Assembly (NCBI GenBank): GCA_965243805.1
Contig: OZ251577.1
Location: forward strand, 2,852,001 to 2,916,000
Origin: CATQHQ01 sp965243805
GTDB taxonomy: Bacteria > Gemmatimonadota > Gemmatimonadetes > Longimicrobiales > Gaopeijiaceae
Direction: 5' to 3'
Length of the DNA: 64,000 nt
The stretch's first letter is position 1; the number at the start of each line of letters is the position of its first letter. Both the position numbers and the translations under genes were made by a program. Under the pieces are notes generated by a model that ran no database searches, was not told where the DNA came from, and was given only the letters and a program-made list of their open reading frames with translations. Positions 16,614 to 34,577 of the stretch are shown one piece after another.

Positions 16614-17086
16614 CAGGTCCCTCGCCCCAAGACGGCCGCCAGGTCGTGGCCCGCAACCGCAAGGCTCGCCACCAGTACGAAGTGCTGGACTCGTGGGAGG
16701 CGGGCCTGGTTCTGAAGGGCACCGAAGTCAAGTCGATCCGCGCCGGCGCCGTGGCCTTTCGCGACGCCCACGCCAGGCCCCACTCCGGCGAGCTCTGGCT
16801 CCACAACCTCCACGTCGCCCCCTACGAGCCCGCGAACCGCTGGAACCACGACGAGACCCGTCCCCGCAAGCTCCTCCTCCGCAAGGACCAGATCCGACGG
16901 ATCGCCGCGAAGACGGAAGAGAAGGGACTCGCTCTCGTGCCGCTGGACGTCTACTTCCGCCGGGGCAAGGCCCGGATCACGCTGGCGCTCTGCCGCGGTC
17001 GAAAAGGCCGAGATCGAAGGGAGGAGCTAAAGCGCCGCGACATGGAGCGCGAGGTCCAGCGCGCCATGAAGGAGGCCCGCCAGTGA
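16610..17086 (+). CDS. smpB: SsrA-binding protein SmpB
   Basis: Binds tmRNA and delivers it to stalled ribosomes for trans-translation. 158 aa. Family pattern: VARNRKARHQYEV, AGLVLKGTEVKSIRAG, HVAPYEPANRWNHDETRPRK (within 16805-16865), LYFRRG-type motif VYFRRGKARITLALCRGRKG, and a basic tail. Start TTG 16610 overlaps the preceding stop, and its own stop overlaps the pyrD start (GTGA). No tmRNA gene is visible in the window. Confidence 0.93.
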   Translation: MTGPSPQDGRQVVARNRKARHQYEVLDSWEAGLVLKGTEVKSIRAGAVAFRDAHARPHSGELWLHNLHVAPYEPANRWNHDETRPRKLLLRKDQIRRIAAKTEEKGLALVPLDVYFRRGKARITLALCRGRKGRDRREELKRRDMEREVQRAMKEARQ

Positions 17087-17955
17087 CCGAACGCCGCGTC
17101 TTCGGCGCCCGCTTCGCCAACCCCGTCCTTCTGGCGGCCGGCACCGCCGGCTTCGGCGAACCCGTCGTCGCCACGGTGTCGCTGGCGGAGCTGGGAGGGA
17201 TCGTCACCAAGTCGGTGACCCTAGAACCCCGCCGGGGCGCCCCGGCGCCAAGGGTGGCCGAGTTCCCGGGAGGGATGCTCAACTCGGTTGGGCTAGCCAA
17301 CCCTGGACTGGCCGCCGTGCGAACGGAGAAGCTTCCCTGGATGGCCCGCCGGCTGGCCGACACGAACGTCTTCCTGTCGGTGGCGGGACAGAGCTCCGCC
17401 GAATACGCCGCCGTCGTCTCGGGGCTGGAGGAGGAAGGCGGCTTCCTGGGATTCGAACTCAACCTCTCATGTCCCAACGACGCCCACCGGGGCGGTCGTC
17501 CCTTCTGCCTCGACCGCGACGCCCTCCGCGGCGTGCTGGACCAGGTGCGCCCCCTCACCAAGCGCCCGCTCCTGGCCAAGCTGGCCCCCAACGACCCGGA
17601 CGTGGGTGCCACCGCCGCCCTTGCTGCGGAGCACGGCGCCGACGGCATCACCGCCGTCAACACGATCCCCGCCTACCTTCCTGCCCGGGGCGGTCGCCGC
17701 GCCCTGGGTGCTGGGAGCGGTGGCGCCAGCGGCCCTGCCATCCTTCCCGTGGCCCTGGCGGCGGTCCGCGCCATCGCCGCCGCCGTGGACGTTCCCGTCG
17801 TCGGCGTGGGTGGCATCGTCACCGCCGCCGCCGCCCGCGCCTACTTGGACGCCGGCGCCTCGCTCGTGCAGGTGGGCACCGGCTCCTTCGCCGACCCTCG
17901 CTGCGCGCTCCGAGTGGCCCGGCGCCTGGCTCGCTCGCCGGGGGACGGCCAGTGA
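17083..17955 (+). CDS. pyrD: Dihydroorotate dehydrogenase (class 1)
   Basis: Oxidises dihydroorotate to orotate in pyrimidine synthesis. 290 aa from GTG 17083, whose overlap with the smpB stop supports the start. FMN-barrel motifs: VLLAAGTAGFGE, GGMLNSVGLANPG, the catalytic loop ELNLSCPND (with Cys as base, the class 1B pattern), LAKLAPN, VGVGGIVTAAAA and the phosphate site VQVGTGSF. Class 1B enzymes usually work with a PyrK electron-transfer subunit, which is not seen here. Coupled by GTGA overlap to pyrF. Confidence 0.9.
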   Translation: MTERRVFGARFANPVLLAAGTAGFGEPVVATVSLAELGGIVTKSVTLEPRRGAPAPRVAEFPGGMLNSVGLANPGLAAVRTEKLPWMARRLADTNVFLSVAGQSSAEYAAVVSGLEEEGGFLGFELNLSCPNDAHRGGRPFCLDRDALRGVLDQVRPLTKRPLLAKLAPNDPDVGATAALAAEHGADGITAVNTIPAYLPARGGRRALGAGSGGASGPAILPVALAAVRAIAAAVDVPVVGVGGIVTAAAARAYLDAGASLVQVGTGSFADPRCALRVARRLARSPGDGQ

Positions 17956-18659
17956 GCCGCCGGGTGGTCGTCGCCCTTGACATGCCGTCCCCGGAGCGCG
18001 CCCTGGGGCTGACGGACCGCATCGGCTCCCACTGCACCTTCTACAAGGTGGGGCTGGAGCTCTTCGCGTCGGCGGGACCGGATGTAGTCCGCGCCCTCCG
18101 GGATCGGGGCAAGGACGTGTTCCTCGACCTGAAGCTCCACGACATCCCGAACACGGTCGCCCGCGCCGTCGCCGTCGCCGCCGACTCCGGCGCACGCTTT
18201 CTCACGGTCCACACCATGGGCGGCCCCGAGATGCTGGCCGCCGCGGCGGAGGCGGCGCCCCCGTCCACGACCCTCCTGGGCGTAACGGTGCTGACCTCCC
18301 TGGACGCCTCGGCCCTCGGGCAGGTCCTGGGTCGACCGGTGCGCCGCGTGCGCCGTCACGTGCGCCGACTGGCCGCTCTGGCGCGAGAGGCGGGGCTGGG
18401 CGGGGTGGTGTGCTCCGCCGCCGAGGCCGAGCTGGCCGCCGAAGCCATGGGTCCCGGCCGCGAGATCGTCACCCCCGGGATCCGCTTCCCCGGAAGCCCC
18501 GCCCACGACCAGCGCCGCACCCGCACCCCGGAGGATGCGTTTCGCGCTGGCGCCACCCGGATCGTAGTGGGCCGCCCCGTCGTCTCTGCCCACGACCCCG
18601 CGGCCGCCTTCGCCCGCATGACCGCCGCCACCACCGCCACCACCGCCACCGAAGCATAG
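17952..18659 (+). CDS. pyrF: Orotidine 5'-phosphate decarboxylase
   Basis: Last step of UMP synthesis. 235 aa. Catalytic Lys/Asp motif DLKLHDIPNTVA, substrate sites VALDMPSPERA, VTVLTSLD and TPGIRFPGS. The GTG start at 17952 overlaps the pyrD stop, so the two consecutive pathway genes are translationally coupled. The C-terminus ends in a Thr/Ala-rich tail (ATTATTATEA) from a short nucleotide repeat. Confidence 0.92.
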   Translation: MSRRVVVALDMPSPERALGLTDRIGSHCTFYKVGLELFASAGPDVVRALRDRGKDVFLDLKLHDIPNTVARAVAVAADSGARFLTVHTMGGPEMLAAAAEAAPPSTTLLGVTVLTSLDASALGQVLGRPVRRVRRHVRRLAALAREAGLGGVVCSAAEAELAAEAMGPGREIVTPGIRFPGSPAHDQRRTRTPEDAFRAGATRIVVGRPVVSAHDPAAAFARMTAATTATTATEA

Positions 18660-18682
18660 GTCCGCCCTCGCCCCGAGGCCTT

Positions 18683-18748
18683 CGCCCACGCGGGTTGACG
18701 CGCCCACGCGGGTTGACGCGCCCGCTCGGGTTGACGCGCCCGCTCGGG
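18683..18748. repeat. 18-bp tandem repeat carrying iterated TTGACG
   Basis: Three full copies and one partial copy of an 18-bp unit (cgcccacgcgggttgacg type) at 18683, 18701, 18719 and 18737. Each full copy ends in TTGACG, so a -35-like hexamer recurs at 18695, 18713 and 18731. The last one is spaced correctly for the cysS promoter. Confidence 0.85.
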
Positions 18749-18760
18749 ATCGGGGATCAT
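18731..18760 (+). promoter_or_regulatory. Probable cysS promoter, leaderless arrangement
   Basis: TTGACG (18731-18736), an 18-bp spacer and GATCAT (18755-18760) lie only six bases before the cysS ATG at 18767. A start point 6-7 bases after the -10 box would coincide with the ATG, giving a leaderless mRNA; no ribosome-binding site is present. Confidence 0.5.
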
Positions 18761-18766
18761 TCGCCC

Positions 18767-20203
18767 ATGAAGCTCTACGACTCCCTCCGGCGCGAACTCC
18801 GCCCCTTCCGCCCCCAGGCCCCCCCTCGGGTCACCGTCTACGGGTGCGGCCCCACCGTCTACGACTACGCCCATGTCGGCAACTTCCGCACCTTCCTCGT
18901 CTACGATCTCCTCCACCGCCACCTGAAGCGCCGGGGTCACCACGTCGAGTTCGTGGTGAACTTCACCGACGTGGACGACAAGACGATCGAGGGCGCCGCC
19001 CAGGCCGAGACCTCCCTCCACGACCACACGGCCCCCTTCGTCGGGGCCTTTCTGGAAGACGTGGAATCCCTGGGCATCGCGCCGTTCTCCCAGCACCCCC
19101 GAGCCACCGCCTTCGTGCCGCAGATGGTGACGTTCATCGAGCGACTCGTCGCCGCCGGCCACGCCTACGCGGTCCCCGACGGCTCGGTGTACTACTCGGT
19201 ACCCTCCTTCGCCGCCTACGGCTGCCTGGCCGGACCCCGGACCGATGGAGAGGCGAGCCGCTCCCGCGTCGACGGAGAAGGCGCGCCCGGCAAGCGCGAC
19301 CCTCGTGACTTCGCCCTCTGGAAGGCCGCCCACCCTGCGGACCGCCGCGTGGGAGCCGTGTGGGAATCGCCCTGGGGAGACGGCCGCCCCGGCTGGCACC
19401 TGGAGTGCTCCGTCATGGGCACGACCCTGCTGGGCGACACCATCGACATCCACCTGGGAGGCGAAGACCTGCTCTTTCCTCACCACGAGAACGAGATCGC
19501 CCAGTCCGAAGGCGCCACGGACCGTCCCTTCGTCCGCTTCTGGCTTCACGTCAAGCACCTGAAGGTCGAAGGCCGCAAGATGTCCAAGTCCCTGGGCAAC
19601 TTCCACACGGTGCGGGAGCTCCTCGACCAAGGCCACGAGCCAGCGGCGCTCCGTTGGGTCCTCCTCTCCGCCCACTACCGCAACGAACTCAACTTCACCC
19701 GGGCCGGTCTGGACGAAGCCGCCGCCGCCGTTCAGCGCCTCCTGGACTTCCGCCGGCGCGTGACCGACCTCCCAGCGACAGGTCCCGGAGCCGGCTTGGC
19801 CGCCCACGCTCGCGAGGGGGCCGCCGACTTCGGGCGCGCCATGGACGACGACCTGAACGTCCCCAGCGCTGTCGCCGTCCTCTGGACGCTGGTCCGGCAG
19901 GTGAACACCGCACTGGACCAAGCCCCGGAAGAGGCGTCCCCGGCGGACAGGGATGGCGTGCTCCAGGCCCTGGCGGAGATCGACCAAACGCTGGGCGTGC
20001 TGGAGCTGGCGTTGGCGTCCCGAAAGGTAGAGCCCGACGCGGAGGACCGCATACGACGCATGGTGGAGGAGCGGAACCGAGCCCGAGCCGCCCGAGATTT
20101 CGCCACGGCCGACCGCCTGCGGGACGAGTTGGCCGCCCTCGGAGTCCGCCTGGACGACACGCCCACGGGCACCCGCTGGAGCCGCGTGCGCGCCCCCGAG
20201 TAG
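18767..20203 (+). CDS. cysS: Cysteinyl-tRNA synthetase
   Basis: Charges tRNA-Cys. 478 aa, class I synthetase. Zinc and active-site features: YGCGPTVYDYAHVGN (zinc Cys and HIGH-equivalent), the second zinc Cys in WHLECSVMG, the zinc ligands in FPHHENEIAQSEG, and KMSKSLGN for ATP binding. The C-terminal DALR-like anticodon-recognition helices follow. The start is set by the standard N-terminal MKLYDSL. The 18-bp repeats with iterated TTGACG precede it and no ribosome-binding site is seen. Confidence 0.95.
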   Translation: MKLYDSLRRELRPFRPQAPPRVTVYGCGPTVYDYAHVGNFRTFLVYDLLHRHLKRRGHHVEFVVNFTDVDDKTIEGAAQAETSLHDHTAPFVGAFLEDVESLGIAPFSQHPRATAFVPQMVTFIERLVAAGHAYAVPDGSVYYSVPSFAAYGCLAGPRTDGEASRSRVDGEGAPGKRDPRDFALWKAAHPADRRVGAVWESPWGDGRPGWHLECSVMGTTLLGDTIDIHLGGEDLLFPHHENEIAQSEGATDRPFVRFWLHVKHLKVEGRKMSKSLGNFHTVRELLDQGHEPAALRWVLLSAHYRNELNFTRAGLDEAAAAVQRLLDFRRRVTDLPATGPGAGLAAHAREGAADFGRAMDDDLNVPSAVAVLWTLVRQVNTALDQAPEEASPADRDGVLQALAEIDQTLGVLELALASRKVEPDAEDRIRRMVEERNRARAARDFATADRLRDELAALGVRLDDTPTGTRWSRVRAPE

Positions 20204-20351
20204 ACCGCGCCCGCCTCCGCCCGACCTGACGCGGCATCGTTCGCCCCTTCCACTCCGGGAACGTCTCCGCCAACTTTCGAGGTTCGAGCCGTGCCGGCCG
20301 TCGCAACCCCGGTGCGTCCTTCGCGTCCCCCGCCCCCTCGCGTCCCCTGCC

Positions 20352-20424
20352 GCTGGCGTAGCTCAGTCGGAAGAGCAGCTGATTTGTAATCAGCAGGTCC
20401 GGGGTTCGAGTCCCCGCGCCAGCT
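20352..20424 (+). tRNA. tRNA-Thr (TGT)
   Basis: Folds as a cloverleaf by eye: acceptor gctggcg/cgccagc, D arm gctc..gagc, anticodon stem gctga/tcagc with loop tttgtaa (anticodon TGT at 20385-20387), T arm ggttcgagtcc. CCA is not encoded. First of four tRNA genes ahead of tuf, the classic thr-tyr-gly-thr-tuf order known from E. coli tufB. Confidence 0.95.
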
Positions 20425-20466
20425 TGCCGTCCCCCATGCTCCCTCCGCGAGCCTCCGCTCCTCCCT

Positions 20467-20487
20467 CCCCCCCCCCCCCCCCCCCCC
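20467..20487. repeat. Poly-C tract (21 C) upstream of the tRNA-Tyr/tuf promoter
   Basis: Twenty-one consecutive C between tRNA-Thr(TGT) and the promoter at 20504. It ends 16 bases before the -35 box. A length change here would alter spacing to any upstream activator site rather than a reading frame. Confidence 0.9.
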
Positions 20488-20503
20488 GCCAATTCGCCTC
20501 CTG

Positions 20504-20532
20504 TTGACCCCTGCGTCCGCTTCGGTTACGTT
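20504..20532 (+). promoter_or_regulatory. Promoter for tRNA-Tyr, tRNA-Gly, tRNA-Thr(GGT) and tuf
   Basis: TTGACC (20504-20509), a 17-bp spacer and TACGTT (20527-20532). The -10 hexamer is identical to that of the rpsL promoter (34423), which supports both calls. It lies about 85 bp before tRNA-Tyr. Confidence 0.65.
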
Positions 20533-20616
20533 CCTATGCTCGTTTCCATCCAGATCGGTTCGACGGCCCCGCCGCCCGAGCCGGCCTTCCTTCGCGGGGG
20601 TGGAAACGTGTTTTTT

Positions 20617-20699
20617 GGTGGGGTACCGAAGCGGCCAACCGGGGCAGACTGTAAATCTGCTGGCTCACGCCTACGTAGGTTCGAATCCTACCCCCACCA
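20617..20699 (+). tRNA. tRNA-Tyr (GTA)
   Basis: An 83-nt class II tRNA with a long variable arm. Acceptor ggtgggg/ccccacc, anticodon GTA at 20651-20653 in the loop between gcaga and tctgc, T arm ggttcgaatcc. CCA is not fully encoded. Confidence 0.95.
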
Positions 20700-20737
20700 T
20701 TGGACGGCCTCCCGCTGGGGGGAGCGACCGTCCTGCC

Positions 20738-20811
20738 GCGGGAGTAGCTCAGTTGGCTAGAGCGTCAGCCTTCCAAGCTGAGGGTCGCCGGTTCGAGTCC
20801 GGTCTCCCGCT
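20738..20811 (+). tRNA. tRNA-Gly (TCC)
   Basis: Acceptor gcgggag/ctcccgc, anticodon stem tcagc/gctga with loop cttccaa (anticodon TCC at 20772-20774), T arm ggttcgagtcc. 74 nt. Confidence 0.95.
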
Positions 20812-20822
20812 CTTCCCAAGGT

Positions 20823-20894
20823 GCTCTGGTAGCTCAGTGGTAGAGCGCTTCCTTGGTAAGGAAGAGGTCGCGGGTTCAATCCCCGCCCAGAGCT
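20823..20894 (+). tRNA. tRNA-Thr (GGT)
   Basis: Acceptor gctctgg/ccagagc, anticodon stem cttcc/ggaag with loop ttggtaa (anticodon GGT at 20855-20857), T arm ggttcaatcc. It ends 123 bases before the tuf ATG. Confidence 0.95.
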
Positions 20895-21017
20895 TGGCGG
20901 GACGGGGGCGGTCCCCGACCCGCGCACAGGCCGTCCACGCCCCGGCGGACGGCCCCCACGACAACGCCCCCCAAAGGATCGGTCCGCCAGGACCCGCAGA
21001 CGAACACAGGAGACGAG

Positions 21018-22208
<1,191 letters not shown>

Positions 22209-22221
22209 GCGGACGAATCGC

Positions 22222-22428
22222 ATGTCGCGTCTGTCCAACGCCAAGACGTTCGTGGAGGAGTGCGCCGCGGAGATGGGAAAGGTCACCTGGCCCGACCGAG
22301 ACCAGCTCCGCAACGCCACCTGGGTCGTGATCCTCTTCACGATCCTGATCTCGGCGATCATCTGGATCATGGACACGGCCTCCCGCTTGGTCATCGCCGA
22401 CTTCATCATGGAGATCTTCACCTCTTGA
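22222..22428 (+). CDS. secE: Preprotein translocase subunit SecE
   Basis: Essential small subunit of the SecYEG channel. 68 aa: the conserved amphipathic segment AEMGKVTWPDRDQL followed by a single membrane helix (NATWVVILFTILISAIIWIMD). It begins 13 bases after tuf; rpmG and tRNA-Trp, often found at this point, are absent. The stop overlaps the nusG TTG. Confidence 0.93.
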   Translation: MSRLSNAKTFVEECAAEMGKVTWPDRDQLRNATWVVILFTILISAIIWIMDTASRLVIADFIMEIFTS

Positions 22429-22961
22429 GCGACGAAGAACGCTGGTACGCGCTCCAGACCCAGTCCCGCCACGAGAACCGGGTCCGGCGCTTGATCCAGC
22501 AAGAGATCGACGAGGAAGAGAGCGCGGACCCCGACATCCGCGAAGTCCTGGTCCCCACCCACGAAGTGGTGGAGATCCGCAAGGGGAAGCGCGTTCCGGT
22601 GACCAAGCCCGTCTACCCCGGCTACCTGCTGGTGCGGATGATCCTGAACGAGCGCAGCGAGCACGTCGTCTCGGCGATCAAGGGCGTTCGGTTCGTGAGC
22701 CACGGCGGCGAACCTCAGCCCCTCAGCCGCGAAGACGTGAACCGGATCATGGGCGTCGAGGACGAGGACGAGCAGGGGGTCCGCGACGAGATCCCCTTCC
22801 GGCCCGGCCAAGCCGTGGAGGTGATCCAGGGGCCGTTCACCGAGTTCTCGGGCACGGTCCAGGAGGTCTACCCCGACAAGGGCAAGGTGAAGGTGAACGT
22901 CTCTCTCTTCGGCCGACCGACTTCGGTGGAGCTGGACTTCACCCAACTGAAGGGATTCTAG
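22425..22961 (+). CDS. nusG: Transcription termination/antitermination factor NusG
   Basis: Binds RNA polymerase and couples it to Rho or the ribosome. 178 aa: N-terminal NGN domain (RWYALQTQSRHENRV, PVYPGYLLVRM) and C-terminal KOW domain (FRPGQAVEVIQGPFTEFSG). The NGN-KOW linker is acidic (EDEDEQG). The TTG start at 22425 overlaps the secE stop (TTGA), the usual coupled arrangement secE-nusG. Confidence 0.94.
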   Translation: MSDEERWYALQTQSRHENRVRRLIQQEIDEEESADPDIREVLVPTHEVVEIRKGKRVPVTKPVYPGYLLVRMILNERSEHVVSAIKGVRFVSHGGEPQPLSREDVNRIMGVEDEDEQGVRDEIPFRPGQAVEVIQGPFTEFSGTVQEVYPDKGKVKVNVSLFGRPTSVELDFTQLKGF

Positions 22962-22988
22962 AGGTCCCAGGAGCGAACGCACGCGCAA

Positions 22989-23435
22989 ATGGCCAAACCC
23001 AAAAAGAAGACGCTGGGCTTCGTCAAGCTCCAGATCCCCGCCGGCCAAGCCAATCCGGCGCCCCCCGTGGGGCCGGCGCTGGGGCAGCACGGCGTCAACA
23101 TCATGGACTTCTGCAAGCAGTTCAACGCCAAGACGCAGAAGCAGAGCGGCACGCTGATCCCCGTGGAGATCACCGTCTACGCCGACCGGAGCTTCAGCTT
23201 CATCACCAAGACGCCGCCGGCCTCCTTCCTGATCAAGAAGGCCGCGGGCGTGGAGAAGGGGTCCCAAGAGCCGCAGGCCGCCAAGGTCGCCGCCCTGACG
23301 GTGGCGCAGGTTAGGGAGATCGCCGAGGCCAAGATGACCGACCTCAACACGACCGACGTCCTCGCCGCCATGAGGATGATCAAGGGAACCGCGCGCTCCA
23401 TGGGAATCACCGTGGACGGCGAGCTGGCGGTCTAG
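22989..23435 (+). CDS. rplK: 50S ribosomal protein L11
   Basis: rRNA-binding protein of the GTPase-associated centre. 148 aa with typical KLQIPAGQANPAPPVGPALGQ start region and FCKQFNAKT. ATG 22989 opens the rplK-rplA-rplJ-rplL series in the standard order directly behind nusG. Confidence 0.96.
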   Translation: MAKPKKKTLGFVKLQIPAGQANPAPPVGPALGQHGVNIMDFCKQFNAKTQKQSGTLIPVEITVYADRSFSFITKTPPASFLIKKAAGVEKGSQEPQAAKVAALTVAQVREIAEAKMTDLNTTDVLAAMRMIKGTARSMGITVDGELAV

Positions 23436-23447
23436 GGAGGCGCAGAG

Positions 23448-24146
23448 ATGCCCAAGCGCGGCAAGAAGTACGGAGACGCACGCGGCTCCTTCGACCGAGC
23501 CCCCCGCCGCTCGCCCGGCGACGCCCTCGGCAAGGTGAAGGAGATGTCGTTCGCGCGCTTTGACGAGAGCGTGGATGTGGCCACCCACCTGGGCGTGGAC
23601 CCCAGGAAGGCCGACCAGATCGTGCGCGGCACCGTGGTGCTGCCCCATGGGATCGGCAAGCCGGTTCGGGTGCTGGCGATCTGCCAGGGCGAGAAGGAAG
23701 CGGAGGCCCAAGAGGCCGGGGCCGACTTCGTGGGCGTGGAGTACGTAGACAAGATCCGGGAGGGCTGGCTGGAGTTCGACGTCTGCGTGGCCACCCCGGA
23801 CCTGATGAGCAAGGTCGGGCCCCTCGGCCGCATCCTTGGTCCCCGGGGCCTCATGCCCACGCCGAAGGCTGGCACCGTCACGCCCGCCGTGGGCGCCGCC
23901 GTCCGGGAGATCAAGGCCGGCAAGATCGAGTACCGGGTGGACAAGACGGGCAACCTGCACGCTCCCATCGGGCGCGTGTCGTTCGATGTGGCCCGCCTGG
24001 AAGAGAACCTCGTCGCCTTCATGGACTCGGTGCTGAGGGCGAGGCCGGCCGCCGCCAAAGGGGCCTACGTGCAGAGCGTGACCGTGTCGAGCACGATGGG
24101 CCCCGGCGTGGCGGTGGACCCCAACAGCTTTGTGCGGAGCGGCTGA
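23448..24146 (+). CDS. rplA: 50S ribosomal protein L1
   Basis: L1-stalk protein and, in many bacteria, translational repressor of the L11 operon. 232 aa; motifs TVVLPHGIGK, LGPRGLMPTPKAGTVT and KAGKIEYRVDKTGN. ATG 23448 has GGAGG upstream. It is followed after two bases by rplJ. Confidence 0.96.
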   Translation: MPKRGKKYGDARGSFDRAPRRSPGDALGKVKEMSFARFDESVDVATHLGVDPRKADQIVRGTVVLPHGIGKPVRVLAICQGEKEAEAQEAGADFVGVEYVDKIREGWLEFDVCVATPDLMSKVGPLGRILGPRGLMPTPKAGTVTPAVGAAVREIKAGKIEYRVDKTGNLHAPIGRVSFDVARLEENLVAFMDSVLRARPAAAKGAYVQSVTVSSTMGPGVAVDPNSFVRSG

Positions 24147-24148
24147 TC

Positions 24149-24703
24149 GTGACCAGAGCACAGAAGGAGGCGTTCGTCGCCGAGTTTCAGGCGCGGCTCG
24201 ACCAGGCGGAAGCCGTCTACCTCACGGACTTCACGGGGCTGAACGTCAAGGCGATGACCGCCCTTCGCCGTCGACTCAAGGAAGTCGGCGCCGACTACTT
24301 GGTGGTCAAGAACCGCCTCGTGAAGCGGGCCGTGGCCGACGTCGCCGACGACAGGCTGTCCGATCTCCTGGCCGGACCCACCGGCGTGGTCTTCGGCAAC
24401 GGGGGCGTCGCCGAGGCGGCGCGGGCCGTGGCCGACTTCGCCAAGGAGAACGAACAGCGACCGGTCTTCAAGGCGGGGCTGCTGGGCGACGCCTTCCTGA
24501 ACCCGGAGAAGATCGCCAAGATCGCTACCCTGCCGCCTCGCGAGACGTTGCTCTCCGAGGTCGCAGGCGCCCTGAGCGCACCCATGTCGGCCCTGGCCGA
24601 CGCCCTCGGGGCCAAGACCCGCGAGCTGGCGGGCTTGCTGGAAGCCCTTCAGGACCAGCCGAGCCTCGAGCCCGAGCCCCACCCCGAGCCCGAGCCTAAG
24701 TAG
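24149..24703 (+). CDS. rplJ: 50S ribosomal protein L10
   Basis: Base of the ribosomal stalk, binding L12 dimers. 184 aa from GTG 24149: YLTDFTGLNVKAMTALRR and YLVVKNRLVKRAV are typical. The C-terminal tail ends in repeats of Pro-Glu (EPHPEPEPK). No L10 leader hairpin was identified upstream, because the gene follows rplA directly. Confidence 0.95.
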   Translation: MTRAQKEAFVAEFQARLDQAEAVYLTDFTGLNVKAMTALRRRLKEVGADYLVVKNRLVKRAVADVADDRLSDLLAGPTGVVFGNGGVAEAARAVADFAKENEQRPVFKAGLLGDAFLNPEKIAKIATLPPRETLLSEVAGALSAPMSALADALGAKTRELAGLLEALQDQPSLEPEPHPEPEPK

Positions 24704-24765
24704 CCCGAAGTCGACCTAGAAGCACACGCCCGCCCGGGCGCGCACCCAACGGAGGAAAACAAGAA

Positions 24766-25146
24766 ATGGCTGTAAACCAGCAGGAGCTTCTCGACACCAT
24801 CGGAAGCATGACGGTCGTCGAGCTGTCCGAGTTCGTCGAAGCGTTCAAGGAGAAGTTCAACGTCACCGCCGCAGCGGCTCCCGTCATGGCGGTCGCAGCC
24901 GCCGCGGGCGACGCCGAGAGCGAGGTCGCCGAGCAGACCGAGTTCGAAGTGGTCCTCGACAGCTTCGGCGCCAAGAAGATCCAGGTCATCAAGGTGATCC
25001 GCGAGATCACCGGCCTGGGCCTGAAGGAGGCCAAGGAGCTGGTGGACAAGGCGCCGAACACGGTCAAGGAAGCCGTCGAGAAGGACGAGGCGGAAGAGAT
25101 CAAGGGCAAGCTCGAGGCAGTCGGCGCCAGCGTGACCGTGAAGTAA
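24766..25146 (+). CDS. rplL: 50S ribosomal protein L7/L12
   Basis: Multi-copy stalk protein that recruits translation GTPases. 126 aa with an N-terminal dimerisation helix (LDTIGSMTVVELSEFVEAFKE), an Ala-rich hinge, and a C-terminal domain (KKIQVIKVIREITGLGLKEA). A GGAGG precedes ATG 24766. The short interval after rplJ contains a GC palindrome (cgcccgcccgggcgcg). Confidence 0.96.
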   Translation: MAVNQQELLDTIGSMTVVELSEFVEAFKEKFNVTAAAAPVMAVAAAAGDAESEVAEQTEFEVVLDSFGAKKIQVIKVIREITGLGLKEAKELVDKAPNTVKEAVEKDEAEEIKGKLEAVGASVTVK

Positions 25147-25339
25147 GTGGGTCCGAACCGCTGCCGGCCTGGAGCCGCAGCACGTCCAGCCGCAGCACGT
25201 CCGGAACCCTACGCCGTCCGTTTTTCTTCCATGAAGGGGTCCTCCACGGGTCCCAGTGCGCCCCCGGCACCGACCTGCGTCCTCCGTGCGACACGGATGA
25301 CGCGGATCCTGCCCAGCGCGAAGACAGGAGAGTTGCACG
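25147..25339 (+). other. rplL-rpoB intergenic region
   Basis: 193 bp without a gene. It holds a 15-bp tandem duplication (gccgcagcacgtcca, about 25171-25202) and a short T run (gtttttc, about 25219). No convincing hairpin with a U tract or promoter pair was found, though this is where partial termination between rplL and rpoB occurs in other bacteria. Confidence 0.5.
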
Positions 25340-29704
<4,365 letters not shown>

Positions 29705-29708
29705 CCAA

Positions 29709-34298
<4,590 letters not shown>

Positions 34299-34399
34299 CC
34301 ACCGACTACCCCCGGACCGACGGCCCCAACTGCCTACCACGGCTCCACCGCCGGCGACGGGCTCCACCGCCTGCGCCTACGGTTCCCACCGCCCAGGTG

Positions 34400-34428
34400 T
34401 TGACGCCGGTTCGGGATGCTTCTACGTT
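34400..34428 (+). promoter_or_regulatory. rpsL: Promoter of the rpsL-rpsG-fusA-tuf (str) operon
   Basis: TTGACG (34400-34405), 17-bp spacer, TACGTT (34423-34428). The -10 is the same as that before the tRNA-tuf unit. It lies about 150 bp before the rpsL ATG, leaving a long leader with an intrinsic hairpin. Confidence 0.65.
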
Positions 34429-34478
34429 TCCTAGTCTGTTCAGGAAATTCCCTCGCGAGCGGAATCTCCCGGACGCCG

Positions 34479-34516
34479 GGCGCGCTTGGCACCCCCCTCC
34501 CAAGCGCGCCTTTGTT
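34479..34516 (+). terminator. Intrinsic hairpin (attenuator) in the rpsL leader
   Basis: A perfect 11-bp inverted repeat, ggcgcgcttgg (34479-34489) and ccaagcgcgcc (34500-34510), with a 10-base C-rich loop, followed by tttgtt. It sits downstream of the str promoter and 62 bases before the rpsL ATG, so it would act on the leader rather than on rpoC alone. It could also serve as the terminator for rpoC readthrough. Confidence 0.65.
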
Positions 34517-34577
34517 CGCCCTTGGGGTACGAACCACGAACCACCGACGAGCTCCACCGAGAACGGAATCCCGCTTC

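Noticed and set aside
20425..20466. Minus-strand frame with a Gly run reading through the 21-base C tract
   Set aside because: It has no homologue-like content, lacks a ribosome-binding site and crosses tRNA-Thr and cysS antisense.
22209..22221. tRNA-Trp or rpmG between tuf and secE
   Set aside because: Looked for because it is common in bacteria; only 13 bases lie between the two genes.
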